Positions 8,846 through 18,309 are shown, numbered from the stretch's first letter. The stretch is DNA of 64,000 bases from Bacteroidales bacterium (GCA_017449525.1 JAFTFL010000013.1:45634-109633), one strand, 5' to 3'. Notes: generated by a model from the sequence alone, not told the origin. A program made the numbers and translations.

Positions 8846-9565
8846 TTATATGGGAAATACTATGCCGAGCCCCACGGTTAGTCCGCTCTTATCCTTGATG
8901 GACTCCCCCACGCCGTCGGTAATTCCAGCTGCTGGTTTAAACATGGGGTAGAACCAGTCGTAGCCTATATCGAAAGCCAGTCGTACGCCCTCCAAACCAA
9001 TGGGGATATGAAAGGTTAGGTTAGGACCGATGACCGCATACAAATCTGCCGAGAGTGGCTTTACTGTTGACGATGAAGATGAACTACTTCCATGCTCAGA
9101 CGAGGTGGTGGTATGAGTTTCAGAGGTTTGTTGTAAGGTATAAACTCCTAAACCAAATTTGCATGCAATGGTGACAAATCCAACCCGTAGGCCAGGCTCG
9201 TAGTAGAGATAGCCCAAGTTCAAGCCCCTGGTAGTAGAGTCGAAATTAACGGTGCTGTATTCTCGACTGGTAGTATCGCCGTTTACAATGGTGAGGTTGG
9301 AAAGCACCCTGTATGAACCAGAACTATCGTACTTGATGGAGGTGTGAAGCATATTACCATAACCAATACGATGAGTAAAGAGTTCACGAACAAAGAGCTC
9401 TCCCGTGAATGCCGAAATATCCCAATGTGAGGAGGCAACATTTATCATGCCGCCAGCTCGAATGTCCCAGTCCCGTGCAAGCGTCTGCGCTTTGCTACTT
9501 GACCCCATGCTTATCATAACTAAAAGAAAGGGCAAGGCCCAGATTATCATATTTCGTTTCATCAT
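8846..9565 (-). CDS. Outer-membrane beta-barrel-like protein, third gene of the CHASE2-caspase operon
   Basis: I do not recognise a named family. The 239-residue protein begins with a signal peptide of about 26 residues (MMKRNMIIWALPF... SSSKA). The rest alternates polar and hydrophobic residues as in a small beta-barrel, with aromatic strand ends (GYLYYEPGLRVGF, AFDIGYDWFYP) and a final strand GLTVGLGIVFPI. A Ser-rich loop (about residues 155-168) may be a surface loop. Only 4 bases separate it from the caspase-like gene, so the two are surely cotranscribed. Function is unknown; it could be an envelope partner or substrate of the protease. Confidence 0.7.
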   Translation of the reverse strand: MMKRNMIIWALPFLLVMISMGSSSKAQTLARDWDIRAGGMINVASSHWDISAFTGELFVRELFTHRIGYGNMLHTSIKYDSSGSYRVLSNLTIVNGDTTSREYSTVNFDSTTRGLNLGYLYYEPGLRVGFVTIACKFGLGVYTLQQTSETHTTTSSEHGSSSSSSSTVKPLSADLYAVIGPNLTFHIPIGLEGVRLAFDIGYDWFYPMFKPAAGITDGVGESIKDKSGLTVGLGIVFPI

Positions 9566-9569
9566 ATAG

Positions 9570-10724
9570 TTACTTTGTTGGGTTTATGAATGAACGTATG
9601 GCAATGCCATTGCCAGTGGTTGCAGCCCCCTTATTTATTATTAGTGATGGATATAGAGAAGACTCTTTGCAGAGTGATCTTATATTATTGAACTCAGTTA
9701 GTATAGTCTGATTTGTAGAGCCTATGTTTTGGACAAGTATTTTTGTAAAAGGGCTTATCATATCGGGCAGTGCGCCTTCATAAGCTGCTGCCCCTGCTTG
9801 ACACGAGTAAAATACCGATTCGTTAGGAAGTAGCTGAATATCACGCCTTACATTAGTTGGGTCTGTTTTTTCGTGAGGATATTCTATACGGCATGCATCG
9901 TAAAGAATGATAAAGGTTGGACCCATTGATGTGTTTTTCCTAAATTGCTCCAGCAGTTTTTTAACTGACAAATATTTCTTTCTTATTTTCTTTTTTGAGA
10001 TGCGAGTATCTTTGGGTAATAGGTAGTCTTCTCCTCCAATACGCATCCCATGTCCAGAAAAATATATGAGCAACATATCGTATGGAGGTGGGTTGTCTCC
10101 ATTATCTCCTACAACGTTTGCCTGTTTCCAAAAGTCTGTAAGTCTCTTATCTATTGTCTTTTGTGTGGCATCGCAGAGGGGTAGTATGTCGAATCCCAAA
10201 TGAGACAATTTGCTCAGCACATAGTCGACATCCCTTACAGGAGACTTAAGCTTGAGCGCATCCTTGTCGTATTCGTTTATGCCAATTACTAATGCCAGTC
10301 TTTTGCATTTTCCAAACCTTACTGTATCGGTAATTCCTTCAATGAATTTGGATTCATAAATGCCTTTGGTACTTTGGGATTTATGTATAGCTTTTGAGAA
10401 GGATAATGTTTTGTGGGTACTCTCTATAAGGTTGCTTACAGTGTTAGAGAAATTAGTATACTCTTCCCCTTTAATTTCTATAATATGATCAAGAGTCCCA
10501 ACATTATGAAGTTGCATTGACTTAAATATCGCTAAAAGGCACACCATATCGTTCCCTTTCACAGTGTCTCCCTTTTTGACATACCTTCCATTGATGGTAC
10601 AGCTATTTTGTGGTTCCAGTTCGTCAATAGCATACCGCGATTCTGGTTGCCCAATGCCGAGCATCGGGATGGACAGAAGAACTGATAGAATGAATCGTTT
10701 CGTTCGTTTTCGTGTCATATTCAT
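9570..10724 (-). CDS. Caspase-like (peptidase family C14) protein with signal peptide
   Basis: The protein has 384 residues. A signal peptide (about residues 1-25) is followed by a small N-terminal domain (about 38-110) with the pattern INGRYVKKGDTVKGND. The caspase p20 fold starts at LALVIGINEY (143-152). The catalytic dyad is complete: His225 in IYFSGHG and Cys278 in ILYDACR. Between them lies DYLLPKDT, as in bacterial metacaspase-like proteins. A late segment, SVFYSCQAGAAAYE, matches the usual strand after the active site. The signal peptide suggests a periplasmic or surface protease. It sits 5 bases after the CHASE2-like gene and 4 before the barrel gene. Target protein is unknown. Confidence 0.88.
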   Translation of the reverse strand: MNMTRKRTKRFILSVLLSIPMLGIGQPESRYAIDELEPQNSCTINGRYVKKGDTVKGNDMVCLLAIFKSMQLHNVGTLDHIIEIKGEEYTNFSNTVSNLIESTHKTLSFSKAIHKSQSTKGIYESKFIEGITDTVRFGKCKRLALVIGINEYDKDALKLKSPVRDVDYVLSKLSHLGFDILPLCDATQKTIDKRLTDFWKQANVVGDNGDNPPPYDMLLIYFSGHGMRIGGEDYLLPKDTRISKKKIRKKYLSVKKLLEQFRKNTSMGPTFIILYDACRIEYPHEKTDPTNVRRDIQLLPNESVFYSCQAGAAAYEGALPDMISPFTKILVQNIGSTNQTILTEFNNIRSLCKESSLYPSLIINKGAATTGNGIAIRSFINPTK

Positions 10725-10729
10725 TTTGT

Positions 10730-11902
10730 TTATTTGTTTTTCTTTTCATGACGTACTTGCCACCAGTTGCTCCACAAAGTGAATACCATTGCAGGCAAAG
10801 CAAAGCTATATATTCTGTCGAAGGCTACGTAGATGATGGCGGTCATGAGGGCAGTTAAGGTTCCAAAGCTAACAAAGGAAAGCAGTAACCGTAGCGCGGG
10901 CTGTTTGATTCGTGTAGCAGTGTTACGAGAGTGGCCACGCATAATAAGAAGTGCAAACAAGAAATAGGTCAATAACGGAATAATCAGATACCAGCCTAAC
11001 CAGTGATGCTTTCTTTTGCATAGGGCTTGGAAAGCCAGCCAATGGTTCATTGGGCCACTTTGCATGCCAATGTAGGACCAATGTGTATCGTTCTTGAAAT
11101 CGCCCACAATGATGTGTGATTTTCTTGCTGCGCATATGTCTTTGAATCTGTTCCAAATATTAGAGTTGTTTAGCAGGTCTTCTATGTTATACTGATATGG
11201 GTAGATATCGGAGTTTATGTGGAATGTAAGAGGAAGATAGTTTGTAATAGGTGTCTTATCTTCGCAGTAGAGCGACGACCAATGCCAAAGCTTATGTATA
11301 TGGCCGGTATGGCTTCTGATGGTATGCCTGTACATTTCCCAAGCGACTGATTCGCCCTCTTCTTGTTCTATTTCGTAGTATCGGCATCGGTTGTCATAAG
11401 GTTTGATTGTATAACTTGTGGCGAAAGCAATGTTTCGCAGACTTGCATCAATAAAAGGAGTTTCTTCCTCATTTTTGGCAATGGCTATGTCATGCATGTG
11501 GAGTAGCTTATCTGCCAGTAGTGTGTCCCACGGTGTGAGGGAATCCCTTTGAAATTGGATGTCCAGAAATAGAAAAGCATAGGGGAGTGTATCTACCTTT
11601 TGCAAGAACTCCAATATTATTTGTGGGTCAGTAATAACCTCGCGTTGTGGTGAAGTAGCAGTTCCTCCCAAGCTTACCACGTGCTTGGCATTAGACACGT
11701 CAACAAAAAGCGCTCCCTTGCATTCGTCGTGTTCTCTCCAACTGTTCGTCCATCTCTCAAGCCGACAGAACATACCCATCCGTTCGTTCTCGAACAGTCG
11801 ATATTTCGAGTTGCTTGCGGCATAATCCAGCCCCAGCAGCCCTACGGCTACAAGCAAACTGATACCCACAGGCTTCATCGTCTTCTTCCACTTTTCTCTC
11901 AT
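10730..11902 (-). CDS. CHASE2-like sensor membrane protein, first gene of the caspase operon
   Basis: This 390-residue protein has one membrane helix (about 10-28), a large extracytoplasmic domain, then three or four helices (about 303-322, 336-362, 364-380) and a short basic tail. That is the topology of CHASE2 proteins. Two internal patterns fit CHASE2: AFLFLDIQF...D.LLADKL (109-133) and SHIIVGDF...DTH (262-273) followed by a G-P-M-N-H-LAFQAL stretch. No kinase or cyclase domain follows, so output must come from a partner, presumably the caspase-like protein 5 bases downstream. I prefer the ATG at 11902. A TTG at 11932 would add ten residues and also exists in the decayed leader copy. CHASE2 assignment is by pattern only. 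Confidence 0.72.
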   Translation of the reverse strand: MREKWKKTMKPVGISLLVAVGLLGLDYAASNSKYRLFENERMGMFCRLERWTNSWREHDECKGALFVDVSNAKHVVSLGGTATSPQREVITDPQIILEFLQKVDTLPYAFLFLDIQFQRDSLTPWDTLLADKLLHMHDIAIAKNEEETPFIDASLRNIAFATSYTIKPYDNRCRYYEIEQEEGESVAWEMYRHTIRSHTGHIHKLWHWSSLYCEDKTPITNYLPLTFHINSDIYPYQYNIEDLLNNSNIWNRFKDICAARKSHIIVGDFKNDTHWSYIGMQSGPMNHWLAFQALCKRKHHWLGWYLIIPLLTYFLFALLIMRGHSRNTATRIKQPALRLLLSFVSFGTLTALMTAIIYVAFDRIYSFALPAMVFTLWSNWWQVRHEKKNK

Positions 11903-11907
11903 TGTAG

Positions 11908-12190
11908 AGTTTTCGTTGCCCGAAGTCTCCAATGGGCATGGTACATATCAAGAAGAAAGGCATGAGACTTTATGTGCTCATGTCCGTCAAATCTGAGGTG
12001 TCGCCAAACACCTATGTAGGAACGGTTGATGGAACCTTAATCTCACGCCTGACGGTATGCGGATATAGTAGCATACACATACAAGCGAAAGCACAATGCT
12101 CCGTCCTCCTACATGAAAGATTTGGCGAATTTTCAGACTTAGGACACTTATGCAATGTCTTTATTGCAACTGCTTACGTGCTCTTGTAAG
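11908..12190 (-). promoter_or_regulatory. Structured 5' leader of the CHASE2-caspase operon (copy 1)
   Basis: This is the transcribed leader between the minus-strand promoter near 12200 and the CHASE2-like gene. Hairpins visible in it are GTATGC/GCATAC (12055-12060 with 12071-12076), GGTT/AACC (12024-12027 with 12033-12036), AGGTGT/ACACCT near 12000-12016, and a long inverted repeat at 12166-12197. A second copy at 12660-12970 keeps the same order of stems. The six-pair stem reads GGTGCC/GGCACC there, so four pairs change with pairing kept. The single-stranded CTCACGCCTGA (12042-12052, + strand) is identical in both. I match it to no riboswitch that I know. Confidence 0.7.
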
Positions 12191-12204
12191 CAGTTGCAAA
12201 AGTA
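12166..12204 (-). promoter_or_regulatory. Promoter of the CHASE2-caspase operon with an overlapping 12-bp inverted repeat
   Basis: On the minus strand the -7 box TACTTTTG lies at 12204-12197, matching the Bacteroidetes TAnnTTTG consensus. The inverted repeat GCAACTGCTTAC (12166-12177) and GTAAGCAGTTGC (12186-12197) begins at the edge of the box, with an 8-base centre. It would cover the transcription start. It could therefore be a repressor operator in DNA, or the first hairpin of the leader RNA. No good -33 TTG is seen at the usual distance. Confidence 0.6.
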
Positions 12205-12270
12205 CGAAAACTTTTTGGATGAAGCTCTTGCTTGTGTGCCCTTCTGCTGTCGTGCGTTACCATGAGTAAG

Positions 12271-12659
12271 AACCGCACAGTAAATACCCCTATAGCGCAT
12301 GGTAATTGGTGCCACCGTACTCTACAGGAGAGGAGGAAAAGACCGAGGCTGCCAACGGTGGCCTCGGTGTAATACAGGATGACGTAGAGAATGAAACCTT
12401 GACGTGACCGAGGTGGGGGGCGATGTTGTGCTGTAGTAGGTGGAATATCGGGCTCTCAGCGATGTCCTGCTTGGCGGGGATGTGGCGTATGATGCTGTCG
12501 GCTGTCGGTGTTCTCGCTGGTTCGTCCGAATTGGGTCGGTCGGTTCATGCCTGCGTGGACCGATAAGTCCCGCGCTTGGGCGTTCCGCGTGGAGCAGGCG
12601 GGGCTGAGGTGTAGCGGTGATGCTGCCAGCAATGTCGTTTTGTTACCTATTGGTGTATT
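12271..12659. other. Non-coding stretch between the two leader copies
   Basis: No supported gene is seen. On the minus strand this is where a gene behind leader copy 2 should lie, but the frame after the TTG matching 11932 stops after 12 codons, and I cannot align the rest to the CHASE2-like gene. It is best read as decayed sequence. Confidence 0.5.
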
Positions 12660-12970
12660 GAGTTTTTGTTGCTCACAACCTCCAACGGGTGTTCAAGTAA
12701 AGGTGAGAAGAGATGCATGAGGTTTGTGTACTTTTCTCATCCCTTTGTTACGAGGAATCGGCAAGCACCTTCGAGAAAACGGTTGGGGAACCAAACTCAC
12801 GCCTGAAGGGTAGGTGCCTAAAAGTGGCACCATACACGCACAATCGAAAGCACAAATGCTACGTCCCTCCTCTTTGAATTTTGCCGATTTCGATAACAGG
12901 ACTAAAGCAAGTCCTGTTTTCCTTGTAACTGCTTAATAGCTCTTGTGAGCAGCTGCAGGAGCGCGAAAAC
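12660..12970 (-). repeat. Second, diverged copy of the CHASE2-caspase leader
   Basis: About 310 bases align end to end with 11908-12211. Shared blocks are CTCACGCCTGA (12796-12806), the GGTT/AACC hairpin (12781-12792), GCGAAAGCAC-like sequence near 12844, the AGCA/TGCT hairpin, and AGCTCTTG within the promoter-side inverted repeat. The homology runs into the region matching the TTG start of the downstream gene. The -7 box has decayed (GCGCTCCTG in place of GTACTTTTG), so this copy is probably silent. It carries its own perfect 9-bp stem AACAGGACT/AGTCCTGTT (near 12895-12919). Confidence 0.7.
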
Positions 12971-13035
12971 CTCTTGTATGTTGTTCTTTGCCTACTGCGA
13001 TCGACGTGCCGTTGTGCTGCTTTCGGAGTGAGGCT

Positions 13036-14059
13036 TTACTGCTGCTTTATCTGAGCCGGTACGCCGATTGTAAGCACCAGATAGAACGTTTGGACAAGGA
13101 GATAGATGGATAGGCTCCCCACCAGCATCTTGTCAAGCAGTAGGCCTGCACAGAAGAGGACCAACGCCTCAATAATCTTCTTGCCCCGCTCGCCGTTCTG
13201 CTGATTTGCATTGTCGGGCTGCTGCTTGCGGGGTGTGTTGTTCTGTAGTGCTTGCAGGAAGGCGTTGCGTCGGTAGTCAACAAGGGTATGTAGCACAAAG
13301 GCTACGGCTTTTATGAACGCCAGTAGAAACGACGACGGCGAGTGGGAGTGGGCAAAATAGGGTGGTTTCAGAGGCTGTATGTAGTGGCGGCTGTACACAT
13401 CCGACAGGGCATAGATGGTCTCTATGTTGGGGCGCATCAAGTTGTGCCCATACACAAGCATCAGTACCTACATGCCGATGTTGATGATGTGTCCCACTAC
13501 GGTGAAACAGGTCTGTACGGTGGGGGAACTTCCCCTGGGTTGACGAGAGGCTGTAGCACAGGTACGAGAATAGCACTATCACATACGCCCAAACTAAGAG
13601 AAGCAGGCCGTGCGACAGCGAGTGGGTTTTCGAGATGCTCCGCCGCGAAATCTTGTAGGCTGGCCGCATGAACACCTTGCCCCAGAAGCTGTCGAACAAC
13701 TTGAATAGGGAGGCAATATAACAAGTGTTATCGCCTATCCACAAGCTGCTTTTGCTGGTGCCAAATCAACGCTGAAACCAGTTTGGGGCGGCGTGCACCT
13801 CCGTGTACACGCCGCAGGGGAACTGCGCCATGCCGAGTGTGGTTTGGTTGATGTCGTCCGATGTCATGTAGGCATACTGCTGCACCTCATATTCGCCAGC
13901 GTACTGTTCAGGCAGCTCTACGTTTGCGCAGCTATCCATAGCCACTTCCATCAGGAGGGGGCATCGCTTCGGTTTTGCGCCCTTGAGTGTGGCAATCCGC
14001 TCTTTGGCATGTTTGTCCTCGGGGTAGATGCTGAGCAGTCGGCTGTACAAATCCAAGGC
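13036..14059 (-). pseudogene. Broken gene for a membrane protein with an N-terminal TPR-like end
   Basis: Three minus-strand pieces read as one damaged gene. The first (14056 to 13766) begins with a TPR-like helix pair (LYSRLLSIYPEDKHAKERI) and ends at a TGA. The same frame then continues without another stop as LWIGDNTCYIASLFKLFDSFWGK...LLLLVWAYVIVLFSYL. Around 13480-13500 the sense moves to another frame (YGHNLMRPNIETIYALSDVY), which runs to 13036 through two hydrophobic segments. One stop and one frameshift therefore break it. A minus-strand -7 box lies upstream at 14490-14483. The family is not recognised. Confidence 0.55.
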
Positions 14060-14763
14060 CTAAGCTTTGGGGGAGGCTACGGCGTAGGGTTGATGCGAGT
14101 AAAGGCGTAGGGTTTGAGCCGTTGAAAAAGGAAGCCTGGTCTCGATGGGTTGGAGGATGTAAGTCGTTGGAGTGGAACCCTGATGCCGCACGGCACGATG
14201 TACTATGTCGTACGGTAGGGTTGTGGATGTCGTACGGCAGGTGGGTAATGATAAGCAGTTGTGGTGCATGTAGATGCCTGCGTAGGTGGTACGATCCTGC
14301 ACGGCATCATCCTCCACCCACAAGGACACTTTTGCTCATGCTCAGTGGGAGATGCTTGCTTTATAAAGGAACTGTATATATACAAGGTGAGGGGGGAGCC
14401 CGGCCACAGAGGGGTAGAATTGGGTGGCTATGCGCGGCTACTGTGCCGTGTGCCGACGGGGGCGTACCCTCCAAAGCAGGTGCAAAGGTACGAAAATGTT
14501 CTCGACCCTCGATGCATGGCCCCTCGCTATCTCCAATTTGGCAGCGAGGAGATCCTTATGCACGGCGCACTCTGTTCGGTTGCGGATTGTTCACAACTCT
14601 GTTGAAATCGTGTTCCGTTTCGAGGGCGAAACAGCTGCGCTGGAACAAAAGTTATGCACAGCGCGATGCATTTATTTGTTGTGTATTGCGTGTTGTAATG
14701 TGCTGTAGTATACCGTGCTGCGAACATTTTTCGATTATTTAACGTTGTTCAAACAAGGAGATG
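14060..14763. other. Gene-free region upstream of the str operon
   Basis: No supported gene is seen. It contains palindromic TGYCGTACGGYA elements (14180-14245), listed among the findings. It also has a minus-strand -7 box TACCTTTG (14490-14483) pointing at the broken gene. Short open frames here have no recognisable protein features. Confidence 0.55.
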
Positions 14764-14794
14764 TTGCGTGAGTCGGGAAAAGGTTGTACCTTTG
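14764..14794 (+). promoter_or_regulatory. Promoter of the rpsL-rpsG-fusA operon
   Basis: The -33 element TTG (14764-14766) is separated by 20 bases from the -7 box TACCTTTG (14787-14794). This is an almost ideal Bacteroidetes primary-sigma promoter, about 100 bases before rpsL. Confidence 0.8.
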
Positions 14795-14896
14795 CATTCT
14801 ATTTTGTGCAGCGCATGAGGATAGCGTGAGTTGTGGAATAGGCACAAAATGAGTGAACAAAGTAAACAATAGTTGTAAGAGTAAATATAGTAAGAA

Positions 14897-15280
14897 ATGC
14901 CAACAATTCAACAGTTAGTTCGCAAAGGACGTCAAAAGTTGGAGTACAAGAGCAAGTCGCCTGCACTTGATTCGTGCCCGCAGCGTCGTGGCGTTTGTAC
15001 CCGTGTGTACACCACTACGCCTAAGAAACCTAATTCGGCAATGCGTAAGGTTGCACGTGTGCGTTTGACTAACCAGAAAGAGGTGAATGCCTATATTCCT
15101 GGTGAGGGCCACAACCTCCAGGAGCACTCTATCGTCATGATACGTGGAGGCCGTGTGAAGGATCTTCCCGGTGTACGTTACCACATAATCCGTGGAGCAC
15201 TGGATACATCGGGAGTTGACGGTCGTCGCCAGCGCCGTTCGAAATATGGTGCAAAGCGCCCGAAGCAAGCCGCTAAATAA
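14897..15280 (+). CDS. rpsL: 30S ribosomal protein S12
   Basis: This 127-residue decoding-centre protein of the small subunit has the family core [19 protein letters not shown] and [13 protein letters not shown]. Lys43 and Lys88, the positions changed in streptomycin-resistant strains of other bacteria, are both the wild-type lysine. It is the first gene of the str operon; rpsG follows after 54 bases. Confidence 0.98.
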   Translation: MPTIQQLVRKGRQKLEYKSKSPALDSCPQRRGVCTRVYTTTPKKPNSAMRKVARVRLTNQKEVNAYIPGEGHNLQEHSIVMIRGGRVKDLPGVRYHIIRGALDTSGVDGRRQRRSKYGAKRPKQAAK

Positions 15281-15334
15281 CAGTGGTGAAGTAACTGTAA
15301 TATAGTACTGAAGCTCGCATATTATTCCAATATT

Positions 15335-15802
15335 ATGAGAAAAGCTAAACCAAAGAAAAGAATCATCCTGCCAGATCCTAAATACAACGAGGTGCTCGTT
15401 ACCAAGTTCGTGAACAATCTGATGATGGGCGGTAAGAAAACGACTGCCTACAAGATTTTCTACGAGGCTATCGATGTGGTGGCAGACCGCACGAAGGAAG
15501 ATGGTTTGGAAGTATGGAAGAAGGCGCTGGCCAACGTTACACCGTCTGTTGAGGTGCGTTCGCGCCGTATTGGAGGTGCAACCTTCCAGATCCCGACCGA
15601 GATACGCCCCGAGCGTAAGCAGTCGATAGGTATGAAGAACCTCATCGGTTTCTCACGCAAACGCAACGAGAAGACGATGGCCCTGAAGCTCGCCGCCGAA
15701 ATTCAGGCAGCTTATAAGGAAGAGGGTGCAGCCTTCAAGCGCAAGGAGGATATCCACCGTATGGCCGAGGCTAACAAGGCATTCTCGCACTTCAGAGCAT
15801 AA
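15335..15802 (+). CDS. rpsG: 30S ribosomal protein S7
   Basis: This 155-residue primary 16S rRNA-binding protein nucleates the 30S head. It starts MRKAKPKKR and carries the family segments [20 protein letters not shown] and [25 protein letters not shown]. Length is normal. It lies between rpsL and fusA as in most bacteria; 104 bases separate it from fusA. Confidence 0.98.
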   Translation: MRKAKPKKRIILPDPKYNEVLVTKFVNNLMMGGKKTTAYKIFYEAIDVVADRTKEDGLEVWKKALANVTPSVEVRSRRIGGATFQIPTEIRPERKQSIGMKNLIGFSRKRNEKTMALKLAAEIQAAYKEEGAAFKRKEDIHRMAEANKAFSHFRA

Positions 15803-15906
15803 CACAAGAGTCGTCAGAACAACGATATCATCACTACAGTTAGATATTGCCAAACAGATTGTTCTCCCATATCAACACAAGCACAACTAAAAGACCACAG
15901 TAACAC

Positions 15907-17997
15907 ATGTCCGACTTACACTATACGCGCAACATAGGCATTATGGCTCACATAGACGCTGGCAAAACAACGACTACGGAGCGTATATTGTATTACACGG
16001 GCAAGAACTACAAGTTGGGTGAGACCCACGAAGGTTCTGCTACGATGGACTGGATGGTGCAGGAACAGGAACGTGGTATTACAATCACATCGGCTGCTAC
16101 GACGGTCTACTGGGACTGGCAAGGCGGACGTTACAAGTACAACATCATCGATACTCCAGGTCATGTGGACTTCACCGTGGAGGTGGAGCGTTCACTTCGG
16201 GTGCTGGATGGGGCAATAGCTATCTTCTGCGCCGTCGGAGGCGTTGAGCCTCAGTCTGAAACTGTATGGCGTCAGGCTGACAAGTACGGCGTTCCGCGCA
16301 TCGCGTTCGTCAATAAGATGGACCGCTCTGGTGCGGATTTCTTCTCAGTTCTTGCTCAAATCAAGGAGCGACTCGGTGCAAACCCAATCCCCATCGAAAT
16401 ACCCATAGGACAGGAAGACCTCTTCAAGGGAGTAGTCAATCTCATTACCAATAAGGCTCTCATCTGGGATGAAAGCTCGAATGGAACGAAGTTCTACGAG
16501 GTTCCGATGCCAGAAGATTTGAAGGGCATAGCAGCAGAGTATCGTCAGAAACTCATTGAAGGAGTGGCCGAGGAGAATGAGGTGTTGATGGAGAAGTTCT
16601 TTGAGGATCCCGACTCGATAACCGAGGAGGAGATAATTGCCGAGATACGCAAGGCTACGCTCGAAATGCGCATCACTCCAGTGATGTGTGGTTCGGCATT
16701 TAAGAACAAAGGCATCCAGACGCTTCTTGACGCTGTCGCAGCATTCCTTCCCAGCCCACTTGACATGAAGGCAGTGGAGGGTGTGAATCCTAAGACAGAA
16801 AAGGAAGAGACACGTAGCATAGATGCCAAGGCTCCGTTCTCGGCTCTTGCATTCAAGATTGCGACTGACCCCTACGTTGGTCGCCTGTGCTTCTTTAGAG
16901 TCTACTCGGGCTCGCTGGAGGCTGGGTCGTATGTCTTCAATGCGAATACGGGCAAGAAAGAGCGCATTTCGCGCATCATGCAAATGCACTCCAACAAGCA
17001 AAACCCCTTGGAAATTATTGAGGCAGGTGATATTGGAGCCGCCATAGGATTCAAAGATATCAAGACTGGGCACACATTGTGTGATGAGCAACATCCCATC
17101 GTTCTTGAGACTATGAAGTTCCCCGACCCTGTAATCAGCATTGCTGTAGAGCCGCACACGCAGGCTGAGATGGACAAGCTTACAAATGCCCTCTCTAAGC
17201 TTGCAGAAGAAGACCCCACGTTCAAGTTTAAGACAGACGAGGTGTCTGGACAGACGATTATCAGTGGGATGGGCGAACTACACTTGGATATCATTGTGGA
17301 CCGCCTGCGTCGTGAGTTTGGAGTGGAGGTTACTATTGGCCGTCCAGAGGTGGCATATAAGGAATCTATCACCACCACAGTTCAGCACCATGAGATTTAT
17401 AAGAAGCAGACTGGTGGTAAGGGTAAGTTTGCAGACATCCTCTTTGAGATTGGTCCGGCAGATGATGGATTTGTTGGACTGCAGTTTATCAATGAAGTAA
17501 GAGGAGGAAACATACCCAAGGAGTTCATCCCTGCCATAGAGAAAGGTTTCAAGATATCGATGCAGAATGGTGTGCTGGCTGGCTATCCCCTTGATAGTCT
17601 TAAGGTGAAGGTGCTCGATGGTTCGTTCCATCCTGTAGACTCCGACCAGCTATCCTTTGAGGTGTGTGCTCAGATAGGGTTCAAGGCAGCATGTAGAAAG
17701 GCTAATCCAGTGCTTCTGGAACCCATCATGAAGTTGGAGGTGCTTACACCAGATGCTTATGTAGGCGATGTTACCAGTGATTTGAACCGTCGCAGGGGTG
17801 TGTTAGAGAACATCACCGCAAAAGTTGGTGTACAGGCTATCCATGCCAAGGTTCCTTTGGAGCAAATGTTTGGCTATGTTACTGCGCTACGCACTATCAC
17901 ATCTGGACGAGCAAACTCTACCATGGAGTTCAGCCACTATGCTGAAATTTCACGAGAACAACAAGAATCTATATTGAAGAATAAATCAATTAATTAA
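15907..17997 (+). CDS. fusA: Elongation factor G
   Basis: This 696-residue ribosomal translocase has the G1 motif [15 protein letters not shown] near residue 15, the switch segment [11 protein letters not shown]3 DTPGHVDF, G4 [10 protein letters not shown] and domain IV-V segments through [15 protein letters not shown] near the end. Order and length match bacterial EF-G. The gene is followed after only 3 bases by rpsJ, and no tuf gene lies between them, as is usual in Bacteroidetes. Confidence 0.98.
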   Translation: MSDLHYTRNIGIMAHIDAGKTTTTERILYYTGKNYKLGETHEGSATMDWMVQEQERGITITSAATTVYWDWQGGRYKYNIIDTPGHVDFTVEVERSLRVLDGAIAIFCAVGGVEPQSETVWRQADKYGVPRIAFVNKMDRSGADFFSVLAQIKERLGANPIPIEIPIGQEDLFKGVVNLITNKALIWDESSNGTKFYEVPMPEDLKGIAAEYRQKLIEGVAEENEVLMEKFFEDPDSITEEEIIAEIRKATLEMRITPVMCGSAFKNKGIQTLLDAVAAFLPSPLDMKAVEGVNPKTEKEETRSIDAKAPFSALAFKIATDPYVGRLCFFRVYSGSLEAGSYVFNANTGKKERISRIMQMHSNKQNPLEIIEAGDIGAAIGFKDIKTGHTLCDEQHPIVLETMKFPDPVISIAVEPHTQAEMDKLTNALSKLAEEDPTFKFKTDEVSGQTIISGMGELHLDIIVDRLRREFGVEVTIGRPEVAYKESITTTVQHHEIYKKQTGGKGKFADILFEIGPADDGFVGLQFINEVRGGNIPKEFIPAIEKGFKISMQNGVLAGYPLDSLKVKVLDGSFHPVDSDQLSFEVCAQIGFKAACRKANPVLLEPIMKLEVLTPDAYVGDVTSDLNRRRGVLENITAKVGVQAIHAKVPLEQMFGYVTALRTITSGRANSTMEFSHYAEISREQQESILKNKSIN

Positions 17998-18000
17998 GCC

Positions 18001-18309
18001 GTGAGTCAAAGAATTAGAATTAAACTAAAGTCTTACGATCACATCTTGGTGGACAAGTCTGCTGAGAAGATTGTAAAAACAGTCAAGATGACAGGAGCGG
18101 TGGTAAATGGACCTATTCCATTGCCGACTAACAAGAAAATCTTTACTGTCAACCGCTCAACGTTTGTCAACAAGAAGGCAAGAGAGCAATTCCAGCTCTG
18201 CTCCTACAAAAGATTAATGGATATCGTCATTAATGACAGATCGAAAACCATTGATGCTTTGATGAAGCTTGAGTTGCCCAGCGGAGTTGAAGTTGAGATT
18301 AAGGTATGA
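18001..18309 (+). CDS. rpsJ: 30S ribosomal protein S10
   Basis: At 102 residues it has the family core [28 protein letters not shown] and [11 protein letters not shown]10 sits in the 30S head and, in other bacteria, also binds NusB in antitermination. The start is a GTG at 18001, three bases after the fusA stop codon; no in-frame ATG is available nearby. It opens the S10 gene block. Confidence 0.97.
   Translation: MSQRIRIKLKSYDHILVDKSAEKIVKTVKMTGAVVNGPIPLPTNKKIFTVNRSTFVNKKAREQFQLCSYKRLMDIVINDRSKTIDALMKLELPSGVEVEIKV

Noticed and set aside
12166-12197. Terminator at the 12-bp inverted repeat
   Set aside because: It has no T-tract on either side and overlaps a promoter box, so an operator or leader hairpin is more likely.
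12508-12720. 70-residue + strand frame between the leader copies
   Set aside because: It runs antisense into the second leader copy, has no recognisable domain, and no promoter points to it.
14122-14742. 206-residue + strand frame upstream of rpsL
   Set aside because: It crosses the GTACGGCA palindromes and ends just before the rpsL promoter. Its Cys/Arg/Trp-rich translation has no domain or signal.
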